A model generated the notes under the pieces. That model was not told where the DNA came from. It saw only the letters and a program-made list of their open reading frames with translations, and ran no database searches. A stretch of 5,385 bases of DNA, taken from assembly GCA_031287815.1 (NCBI GenBank), contig JAITSM010000206.1, forward strand, positions 1-5,385, given 5' to 3'. This DNA is from Prevotellaceae bacterium (GTDB lineage Bacteria > Bacteroidota > Bacteroidia > Bacteroidales > UBA932). The position numbers and the translations under genes are program-made. Shown piece after piece: positions 1 to 4,894 of this stretch (position 1 is its first letter; each line of letters opens with the position of its first letter).

Positions 1-428
1 ATATAGTTATTGCGTTTCTCATTACCCCCGAAGGCAACGTATGAACTTGAGGTTGTGCCGTCGGCATTAGTATTAAGGCGGCTCAGGCCGATAATATTGG
101 CTTTCTCTGCCTGGGCGTCGCGCAGGAACTTGATCGCGTTGTCGTATGCCTTTACCCGGCTTTCGGGCATGTTCACGGGTGCGGAAAATGAAAAGCAGTT
201 GTAAAGCGCTATGTCGCGAATAAGTTTTACGACCATAGTGACCCGATCCGGGCTTTCTGCCGTTTTTTGCAACTCCTTAGCGATATCATATCGCGCCGAC
301 AGGCGGCTTTCCACTTCCGCCTGCGCATCTTCGATGGCCTGGTCGATCACCTCCGCGCTGGAGCGGGTTATGGTGTCGAGCACTTCGCCCCTGGTTCCTT
401 TTTTGAGGTCATTAACATTTAGGTACAT
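1..428 (-). CDS. Mu gp36-like head-tail connection protein (DUF1320), partial at left edge
   Basis: The open frame begins at ATG 428 and runs off the left edge without a stop, giving 142 residues that start MYLNVNDLKK and reach GGNEKRNNY. I read it by translating the minus strand. The opening (M-Y-hydrophobic-N-x-x-D-L-K), the central run VKLIRDIALYN, the AYDNAIKFLRD stretch and a C-terminal FGG-N-x-K tail are the pattern of the DUF1320 / phage Mu gp36 family, which is about 140 residues long, so probably only a few residues are missing. Family members are thought to act as head completion or head-tail connector proteins; that role is inferred here. It starts 17 nt after the large terminase stop, so it belongs to the packaging operon. 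The leader is A/T-rich with no Shine-Dalgarno motif. The family call is from memory of the pattern, not from a search. Confidence 0.82.
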   Translation of the reverse strand, partial: MYLNVNDLKKGTRGEVLDTITRSSAEVIDQAIEDAQAEVESRLSARYDIAKELQKTAESPDRVTMVVKLIRDIALYNCFSFSAPVNMPESRVKAYDNAIKFLRDAQAEKANIIGLSRLNTNADGTTSSSYVAFGGNEKRNNY

Positions 429-445
429 ATAAGTCTATTTTGTTA

Positions 446-2002
446 TTAAATCCTGTTTTTGTTGGCGGGCCGGTGATGAACCTGCATGGCTCCTGCGGCA
501 AGCGCCCCTCCTTTTCGTGTCAGCCACCATACAGCCCCTTCTGTGCAGTCCGCGCCGTCGGCAGGGGCCGACAGGCGGGGCGTGAGCAGCAAAAACTGTT
601 CTTCGAGGCGTTTGAAGTGGGGGTCGTCCTTTTTATCGGCATTCAGGATTAGGCGCCCTTGCCGGTTAAGTGGTTCGAGGTTGCCTTCGATACGGCTGAA
701 TTTATCGGGCTTTTTGCGCTCATCCGGGGAAACGTGGATCGCTTTCCCCTGTTTTGCCCGTTCAATAAACAGCGGAATAAATACCTGCTGATAGAATGGG
801 TCTTGCAGGGTGTTGTTTTCAACGAGATTGTACACCTGTACACCTTCCGGTACTGCGGCATTGATGTCGTAAAACCAATCTACGAATTCAGCGTTAGTGG
901 CCCTTAGTACACGCCCGTCGATGACGTAGTATATACCGTCAAGCATACCCACCAGCCAGGCGGCCTTCATGCTGTTTTGCTTATTTTTGTTGTTGCTTGG
1001 CGAGGGGTCGCCATAACAGCACAGGAAGCGGAATTTCTTTAACGTGGGAATTTTCCCCCATCGCATTTCTGTAAATACGGCCCCCTCCTGAATGGGATTA
1101 TTCATGTATTCTTTTTGGAAGGAGGCATAACTCATAAACGTTTCGTACTTTTTTATGCGTTCCTCTGTCCAGAGTTCGGGCCATGAGGGCCTGCCGGACT
1201 TGTCGCGAACGTTCACCTGTGTAACATAGGTATCCGCGATGGCAGCGATATTGGCAAGTACGCTGCATTGAGAAATGAGGTTGCCAACCATTATGAAACG
1301 TCCTCCCTGCGCGCCGAAACATCCAAAAAGGGCTTCCTGCACCCATTTTGTAAGTTTTTTTACGCGATCCTCATTAAGGCAAAGCTCGTCGTCGTCCAGG
1401 TCATCAATGACGATATAGTCCGGGCGGGCGTCCCGATATCGCAGCCCGCGCGGCGACTGTCCGCGGCCACGCGCAAAAAAGGCCACACCGGACTGGGTGA
1501 CAAATTCACCATCCAGCCAGTGCCCGAAATCATACTGTTTGCCGAAGTCGGCTGTGTAGCGCTGGTTAAACTGTAATTCCGCCTGAATGTCTGCCAGCAG
1601 GGTACAGGCATTGTCCTGTGATTTTCCCACTAGCACCATTACATTAATGAGGCGCTGCTCTTGGCACATGAGCCACATGGGGATAAACACGTCCATGTGG
1701 GTAGATTTGGCATGCCCGCGCGCCCATTTGAATACAGCGTTAAGGTTTTGGTTTTCTTTTATCTTTTTTGCCGCGTCGATGTGGAATTTGGCAGAGGGGA
1801 CAATGTTGCCGGTGGTTTTGTCGGTGCACCAGTGCGGGAAATAATATGTCACAAAGGCGCCGTAATCGTCGCGCAACTTTTTAATACGCGAGCGTTTTTG
1901 CGCCTCTGTTTCCGAATCGCTGACCACAGTGGAATGTGTTACCGTGTTACAGTGATTGTCCCATCGCTGCAAGTACTTTTTTATTTCCGCCTGTGTTGCC
2001 AT
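446..2002 (-). CDS. terL: Phage terminase large subunit (ATPase-nuclease)
   Basis: This 518-residue protein is the packaging motor that translocates phage DNA into the prohead through the portal and cuts it. Visible motifs: a Walker A-like loop RGHAKST at residues 95-101, a Walker B strand with acidic tail YIVIDDLDDDE at 196-206, and a probable coupling motif MVGN at 238-241. The C-terminal half looks like the RNase H-type nuclease domain, with candidate metal-binding acids at D332 (YGDPS), E395 (VENN) and D484 (ADGAD). The length is normal for the family. ATG 2002 is the only ATG start in this frame, because a TAA lies upstream at 2029-2027. It overlaps the upstream 55-residue ORF by 56 nt and is followed after 17 nt by the gp36-like gene. 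The N-terminal region KYLQRWDNHCNT resembles the end of that upstream ORF (see the repeat at 1935-2021), so the true N-terminus may be longer. Terminase identity is certain; the exact nuclease residues are inferred. Confidence 0.96.
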   Translation of the reverse strand: MATQAEIKKYLQRWDNHCNTVTHSTVVSDSETEAQKRSRIKKLRDDYGAFVTYYFPHWCTDKTTGNIVPSAKFHIDAAKKIKENQNLNAVFKWARGHAKSTHMDVFIPMWLMCQEQRLINVMVLVGKSQDNACTLLADIQAELQFNQRYTADFGKQYDFGHWLDGEFVTQSGVAFFARGRGQSPRGLRYRDARPDYIVIDDLDDDELCLNEDRVKKLTKWVQEALFGCFGAQGGRFIMVGNLISQCSVLANIAAIADTYVTQVNVRDKSGRPSWPELWTEERIKKYETFMSYASFQKEYMNNPIQEGAVFTEMRWGKIPTLKKFRFLCCYGDPSPSNNKNKQNSMKAAWLVGMLDGIYYVIDGRVLRATNAEFVDWFYDINAAVPEGVQVYNLVENNTLQDPFYQQVFIPLFIERAKQGKAIHVSPDERKKPDKFSRIEGNLEPLNRQGRLILNADKKDDPHFKRLEEQFLLLTPRLSAPADGADCTEGAVWWLTRKGGALAAGAMQVHHRPANKNRI

Positions 2003-2021
2003 TTTTAATATGATTGTCCCA
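1935..2021 (-). repeat. Imperfect direct repeat spanning the terL start (copies 2021-1992 and 1963-1935)
   Basis: On the minus strand both copies begin with the identical 11-mer TGGGACAATCA (2021-2011 and 1963-1953), and both end in AACACA. Over about 30 nt I count 23 matching positions with one single-base gap. The gap falls at the A run that ends in the terL ATG (2006-2002). The copies are 58 nt apart, which is 19 codons plus one base. Copy 1 encodes WDNH in the frame of the 55-residue ORF; copy 2 encodes WDNH in the terL frame. This looks like an old in-frame 57-nt tandem duplication that later gained one base, though chance or a functional DNA site cannot be excluded. Confidence 0.65.
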
Positions 2022-2114
2022 GTGTTTTAACGCAGCGAAATACCGGTTGTTACTTTCGCGGCTGATTGTGTTCAGTGCGTCGTCGAAGTCCTGTATAATA
2101 CGTTGCCTTTTCAT
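1947..2114 (-). CDS. Small ORF (55 aa) overlapping the terminase start; possible split N-terminus of TerL
   Basis: ATG 2114 opens a 55-codon frame (MKRQRIIQDFDDALNTISRE...) ending at TAA 1949-1947. It begins 10 nt after the small terminase stop and fills what would otherwise be a 122-nt gap between the terminase genes, then overlaps terL by 56 nt in another frame. The first ~38 residues are charged and probably helical. Residues 26-37 (FAALKHWDNHIK) resemble terL residues 10-22 (YLQRWDNHCNTVT). Deleting one base from the A run at 2006-2002 would fuse this ORF in frame to terL and give a terminase of about 555 residues. It may be a real small protein, a 5' piece of terL split by a one-base frameshift, or the first half of a frameshifted product. 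No known family is recognised. The N-terminal part is supported by gene packing; the overlapping tail is less certain. Confidence 0.5.
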   Translation of the reverse strand: MKRQRIIQDFDDALNTISRESNNRYFAALKHWDNHIKNGNTGGNKKVLAAMGQSL

Positions 2115-2124
2115 GCAGCAAGTC

Positions 2125-2589
2125 TTATTTCGACATAGATTCTTTAATATACAAATCCTGATATTTATTCAGTGCGCTGATAAACTCAGGCGTTATTTCA
2201 GGGTCGAAACTCGCCCGGTGCTGTATCCATTTGCTAAAGGCGATGAATACGTCTATGGTGCTGACCACATTTGCCTGCTTATCCAGTTTGTCGATAAAGC
2301 TGGCAAACTTGGCGAGCTGGTCGGGCAGTTTGCAAATCAGTTCGGGGTCCTGCGATTCATAAATTTGATCGAGCAGTTTATTAACCGCACCCAGCGCCTT
2401 ATTGACTAATTCGGGGCGGGTGATACTTACGCCGGCGCGGATGGTTGCCCACCGTCCCTGTTCTACCCACTTGGATACGGTTTGTTCCGAAACGCCAACG
2501 CTTTTGGCTATTTCTTTTTGTAGCTTTCCCCGCATGTAGTATTCGCGGGCGATCTTTTTTTTCTCTTCGAGCTCCTTTTTTGTTGCCAT
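2125..2589 (-). CDS. terS: Helix-turn-helix phage protein, probable terminase small subunit
   Basis: This 154-residue protein is the first gene of the leftward operon. A charged N-terminus (residues 1-20, rich in K and E) leads into a clear helix-turn-helix at about 22-44 (KLQKEIAKSVGVSEQTVSKW), followed by QGRW, the typical exit of HTH domains in small terminases and DUF1804-like phage proteins. Residues 60-125 are predicted mostly helical and may mediate oligomerisation. Small terminases recognise the packaging site and deliver DNA to the large subunit. Position directly upstream of terL, size and HTH all agree with this role. ATG 2589 is preferred because it gives the HTH frame; another ATG at 2593-2591 opens a different, very basic frame that I reject. 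There is no Shine-Dalgarno motif. Because it lies next to the divergent control region and carries an HTH, a transcriptional regulator is the main alternative. Confidence 0.78.
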   Translation of the reverse strand: MATKKELEEKKKIAREYYMRGKLQKEIAKSVGVSEQTVSKWVEQGRWATIRAGVSITRPELVNKALGAVNKLLDQIYESQDPELICKLPDQLAKFASFIDKLDKQANVVSTIDVFIAFSKWIQHRASFDPEITPEFISALNKYQDLYIKESMSK

Positions 2590-2607
2590 ACATGGTGATT
2601 AATGGGG

Positions 2608-2639
2608 CGAAGGTAACACTCCTGCGCGCGCGATAAAAA
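2608..2639 (-). promoter_or_regulatory. Putative Bacteroidota-type promoter of the leftward packaging operon
   Basis: Read on the minus strand, TACCTTCG at 2615-2608 matches the Bacteroidota -7 consensus TAnnTTTG except for one base. Exactly 20 nt upstream lies TTTT (2639-2636) in place of the -33 TTTG. Alone this would be weak, but both boxes sit at the same distances from the palindrome centre as the boxes of the strong rightward promoter, which supports it. Transcription would start near 2600-2604, leaving a short leader before ATG 2589. Confidence 0.5.
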
Positions 2640-2667
2640 AAGTACTATCAAAATGATAGTACTTTTT
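2637..2667. promoter_or_regulatory. Perfect palindrome between the divergent operons, probable operator
   Basis: Arms of 14 bp (AAAAAGTACTATCA at 2637-2650 and its exact complement at 2654-2667) flank a 3-nt AAA centre. It lies between two genes transcribed away from each other. Its outer edges overlap the putative -33 boxes of both promoters (2665-2668 and 2639-2636), so a dimeric protein bound here could control both operons together. As RNA it would form an A/T-rich hairpin followed by a T run on either strand, so a bidirectional terminator or attenuator is an alternative. The stem has only three G-C pairs and no gene converges on it, so I favour an operator. The binding protein is not identifiable; the adjacent HTH protein is one candidate. 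Confidence 0.72.
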
Positions 2668-2696
2668 GTTGTAAAAAAGGCGTGCGTGTAGCTTTG
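2665..2696 (+). promoter_or_regulatory. Bacteroidota-type promoter of the rightward head operon
   Basis: TTTG at 2665-2668, a 20-nt spacer and TAGCTTTG at 2689-2696 exactly match the Bacteroidota primary sigma factor consensus (TTTG, N19-21, TAnnTTTG). The expected start is about 2700-2703, giving a leader of roughly 27-30 nt that is very A-rich before ATG 2730. The -33 box lies on the right arm of the palindrome, so binding there should affect it. Confidence 0.8.
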
Positions 2697-2729
2697 CTGA
2701 AAATCTTTTCAAAAACAAAAAAATATTAG

Positions 2730-3620
2730 ATGGGAAAAACATTCATTCTGTCAGACGGAGCGAGCCAAAACAGTTACGGCTTCAGGATTGAACTGGGCGG
2801 ACTAAGTCTCGACCGGTTCGAGTCGAATCCCGTCATGCTCTTCAATCACAAAGGCGAAAACATTATAGGTTGTTGGAGCAATACGCGGGTTGAGGACAAC
2901 AAGCTATTGGCGGAGGCAGGATTTGATATGGAAGATTCGCTCGGCAAAGAGATATCCCGGAAGGTTGAGAAGGGATACCTGAAAGGCTGTTCGGTAGGTA
3001 TCCGCATTAAAAAAATGGTGGAAACCGACCAGGGGCTGGTGGCTACTGAAGCGGAACTTTTAGAGGCAAGTATTGTGGCCGTTCCGAGCGATGCGGGGGC
3101 TGTTGTGTTGTATAACGAAAACAGCGAGCCCACCACATTAGACGTGATTAAACTTAATTTTTTTAATAAAAACAGTGAAAAAAACATGGAAAAATTTGAA
3201 TTGACAGCACAAACGCTGACCTCGCTTGGCCTGCAAAATGGTGCGACGGCAGAGGCTGTGCAGCAGGCAGTCGCGCTCAAGGATGCGAAGATTGCGGAAT
3301 TACAAACGAAAGTTACCGGATTTGAAAAAGAGAAAGTAACCACGCTGATAGATCAGGCTGTTTCCGAAAAAAGGATCGGCGCAGACGAAAAGGACACCTA
3401 TACGGCCCTTGCCGAAAAGGACTATGAAGGTGTGAAAAAAATCCTTGCAAAGATGCAGGGCGTTACACCTGTCGCAGGGAAGTTGAACGCAAAGGGTGTG
3501 GCCTCGAAATACGAGGGGAAAACATGGGACGAACTCGACAAGTCGGGGATGCTTGCATCGCTCAAGGCTGAGGATCCGGAAACGTACAAACAGTTGTACG
3601 ATATGAAATTTAAAAAATAG
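2730..3620 (+). CDS. Prohead protease with C-terminal scaffold domain (HK97/Mu I-like)
   Basis: This 296-residue protein combines the capsid maturation protease with an internal scaffold. The N-terminal domain (about 1-128) shows the caudoviral prohead protease pattern: the catalytic His in LFNHKGE (H40), the Ser in LKGCSVGI (S88), and the strand LLEASIVAVPSDAGA (111-125) in place of the usual E-x-S-x-V-P-x-P-A-N. A low-complexity linker (about 140-152, rich in N and K) follows. Residues 153-245 look like a helical scaffold with a likely coiled coil (about 176-212), and the end WDEL...KAEDPETYKQLYDMKF resembles the C-termini of Mu-like scaffold proteins. During assembly the scaffold guides the coat protein and is then digested. 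ATG 2730 is the first start after the promoter, with an A-rich leader and no Shine-Dalgarno motif. It leads the head operon, two genes before the capsid gene. The exact third catalytic residue is not clear from sequence alone. Confidence 0.9.
   Translation: MGKTFILSDGASQNSYGFRIELGGLSLDRFESNPVMLFNHKGENIIGCWSNTRVEDNKLLAEAGFDMEDSLGKEISRKVEKGYLKGCSVGIRIKKMVETDQGLVATEAELLEASIVAVPSDAGAVVLYNENSEPTTLDVIKLNFFNKNSEKNMEKFELTAQTLTSLGLQNGATAEAVQQAVALKDAKIAELQTKVTGFEKEKVTTLIDQAVSEKRIGADEKDTYTALAEKDYEGVKKILAKMQGVTPVAGKLNAKGVASKYEGKTWDELDKSGMLASLKAEDPETYKQLYDMKFKK
3186..3620 (+). CDS. Possible nested in-frame scaffold protein (internal start in the protease gene)
   Basis: M153 of the protease-scaffold protein (ATG 3186) sits exactly at the linker-scaffold boundary. 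The DNA before it (about 3157-3185) is a T/A-rich stretch with T and A runs, like the leaders of the real starts at 2730 and 3776 and unlike the surrounding coding DNA. Starting here would give a separate 144-residue scaffold, as with Mu I/Z and lambda C/Nu3, where scaffold is made from a nested in-frame start. Use of this start is an inference from position and composition; a low-complexity linker alone could produce the same base composition. Confidence 0.45.
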   Translation: MEKFELTAQTLTSLGLQNGATAEAVQQAVALKDAKIAELQTKVTGFEKEKVTTLIDQAVSEKRIGADEKDTYTALAEKDYEGVKKILAKMQGVTPVAGKLNAKGVASKYEGKTWDELDKSGMLASLKAEDPETYKQLYDMKFKK

Positions 3621-3626
3621 GCCGGT

Positions 3627-3764
3627 ATGCAAAGTTTAGAGCGGGCTATCAAACGCGGCAATGCAGTAAGGTATGTTTCTTCACCTGCACTTGGCGTACA
3701 AGTGTGCTGGAAAAAGGGAAGTACCAAAAAAGTATGGGACTTTGCCGTTAAAAACAAAATTTAA
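3627..3764 (+). CDS. Small basic phage protein (45 aa), function unknown
   Basis: ATG 3627 opens a 45-codon frame ending at TAA 3762-3764: it begins MQSLERAIKRGNAVRYVSS and ends KKVWDFAVKNKI. It starts 6 nt after the protease-scaffold stop and ends 11 nt before the capsid ATG, so it fills the gap neatly in the same direction. The A/T-rich end of the preceding gene (GAAATTTAAAAAATAG) provides the leader typical of this host group. The protein is strongly basic (many K and R), has no signal peptide or membrane segment, and probably holds one N-terminal helix followed by short strands. I do not recognise a family. The position suggests a head assembly role, but nothing in the sequence proves it. 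Confidence 0.6.
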   Translation: MQSLERAIKRGNAVRYVSSPALGVQVCWKKGSTKKVWDFAVKNKI

Positions 3765-3775
3765 AATAAAACGAT

Positions 3776-4690
3776 ATGGCTTTACAAAAAGAAATTTGGA
3801 TTAATTCCATCATAGAGGGGTTGTTCGCGGACAATACCTTCGCCGCGCGGTCGGTTAATCATTCCGCATTTATAGACGGGAAAACCGTACACATACCCGG
3901 CGCCGGAGCGCCGCCGAGTGTAACCAAAACACGCGCTTCGGCGTTGCAAAACCTGACGAATTTAACAGGAAGAACCGACACCGATTTGACGTATAACATC
4001 GAAACTTACTTCGCCGGCCCCGTGCTTATAGAAAATCCCGAAAGCGTGGAGTTGTCCTACGACAAGCGCGAGAGCGTATTGCGCAGTTTAAAGGCAGCGC
4101 TTTCCGACAATGTCTATAAGGATTTAATTTATAAGTGGATTCCGGCTGCAGGCACCACTATTATTGCCACTTCCGGCAAAGAGGTGGCCGCTCATATTCC
4201 GGCCGGGACAGGTAGCCGCCTGGCGGTGTGCAAGACGGACATTCGCGCTTTGCGTTCACAATTTGACAAGTGGGATATTCCACAGAAGGGCCGCTGCCTG
4301 ATGCTGGACGCTGAAATGTATGGCCAACTGCTCAGCGACCTGACCGATACCGAAGCTAACGCCTTTTTGGCGACGGCCAGTGCTGCTACCGGTGTTATTG
4401 GACAGATTTACGGCTTCGATATGTACATGCGTTCAACGGTAGCGCGAGCTTCCGCCGCGGGTGCCATCAAAGCACTGACGGCTACTACCGCTACCGACGC
4501 CGCTGCCGGTTTTGCGTGGAGCGACAGTTTTGTGAGCCGCGCGCTTGGGGATACAGAGGTGAATGAGAACGAAAAGGACGCTATCGCTTTTGGCGACATC
4601 CTTTCGGCCACGGTTCGCGCTGGCGGCTTATACACCCGCAACGACAAAAAGGGCGTAGTATTACTCTATCAGGCGACTCCGGCGAGTTAG
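3776..4690 (+). CDS. Major capsid protein (HK97-fold coat)
   Basis: This 304-residue protein is called as the coat from its position after the protease-scaffold gene, its size and its pattern. The N-terminus (LQKEIWINSIIEGLFADNTFAARSVNHS) followed by GKTVHIPGAGAPP is characteristic of HK97-fold coats of the Bacteroidota and P22-like groups. The centre has WDIPQKGRCLMLDAEMYGQLLSDL (166-189), matching the 'P-x-x-G-R-hydrophobic-x-hydrophobic' peripheral-domain strand, then GxIYGFDMYMR (209-219). The C-terminal part (about 266-300) has strands with AFGDILSATVRAGG and GVVLLYQA. There is no long N-terminal delta domain, consistent with scaffold being supplied separately by the upstream gene. The start follows an A/T-rich leader 11 nt after the 45-residue ORF. 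Alanine- and threonine-rich loops at 221-246 may be a surface insertion. Confidence 0.9.
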   Translation: MALQKEIWINSIIEGLFADNTFAARSVNHSAFIDGKTVHIPGAGAPPSVTKTRASALQNLTNLTGRTDTDLTYNIETYFAGPVLIENPESVELSYDKRESVLRSLKAALSDNVYKDLIYKWIPAAGTTIIATSGKEVAAHIPAGTGSRLAVCKTDIRALRSQFDKWDIPQKGRCLMLDAEMYGQLLSDLTDTEANAFLATASAATGVIGQIYGFDMYMRSTVARASAAGAIKALTATTATDAAAGFAWSDSFVSRALGDTEVNENEKDAIAFGDILSATVRAGGLYTRNDKKGVVLLYQATPAS

Positions 4691-4695
4691 AGGCT

Positions 4696-4893
4696 ATGAC
4701 GACAAAGCAAAAAAAAAGCAGCGGCAATGATACTTCGGGCAGCGTATTGCCCGTTGTGGAGCCGGATAACAAGGAAGTGACAGGGGATACGCCCCCTGTT
4801 CTTTATAACAAGGAAAAAAATATGTGGCAAACGCAGGACGGCAGGCTGTTTAACACACGGCACAAAGCGAAGCGCCACTCAATAAATGAATAA
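4696..4893 (+). CDS. Small phage protein (65 aa), function unknown
   Basis: The 65-residue frame begins 5 nt after the capsid stop and ends 1 nt before the sheath-like gene, so it is tightly placed in the operon. Residues 1-33 are polar and probably disordered (K, S, N, T, with PVVEPDNKEVTGDTPP). Residues 35-63 look like a small folded module: YNKEKNMWQTQDGRLFNTRH then KAKRHS, with the spacing W-x-T-x-D-G-x-x-F-x(5)-A-x-x-H. Similar 'aromatic, DG, F, A-x-x-H' modules occur in small phage proteins, but I cannot name a family. It has no signal peptide or membrane segment. A head decoration or head-tail joining role would fit the position, which is inference only. Confidence 0.72.
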   Translation: MTTKQKKSSGNDTSGSVLPVVEPDNKEVTGDTPPVLYNKEKNMWQTQDGRLFNTRHKAKRHSINE

Positions 4894-4894
4894 T

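Noticed and set aside
1268..1576. 102-residue plus-strand frame
   Set aside because: Antisense to the terL ATPase domain; no supporting start signal or domain.
446..2002. Transposase or integrase as an alternative for the large minus-strand gene
   Set aside because: Walker A-like RGHAKST, the Walker B acidic strand and the GDPS/VENN nuclease region fit a terminase, not a recombinase.
1661..2008. 115-residue plus-strand frame
   Set aside because: Entirely antisense to terL, whose motifs are unmistakable; no family pattern, no promoter, no operon partner.
2014..2409. 131-residue plus-strand frame
   Set aside because: Antisense to the small terminase gene and the 55-residue ORF; the minus-strand protein has a clear HTH, this one has no recognisable domain.
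2399..2593. 64-residue minus-strand frame starting at ATG 2593, 4 nt upstream of the small terminase start
   Set aside because: Very basic out-of-frame shadow of the HTH gene with no domain and a start that would compete with the better supported ATG 2589.
2637..2667. Intrinsic transcription terminator
   Set aside because: The hairpin has T runs on both sides, but only three G-C pairs in the core stem, and it lies between divergent genes where nothing needs terminating. Overlap with a perfect promoter box favours an operator; a terminator role for read-through is not excluded.
2846..3343. 165-residue minus-strand frame
   Set aside because: Antisense shadow of the prohead protease; Ser/Phe/Thr-rich composition typical of an antisense frame of A-rich coding DNA.
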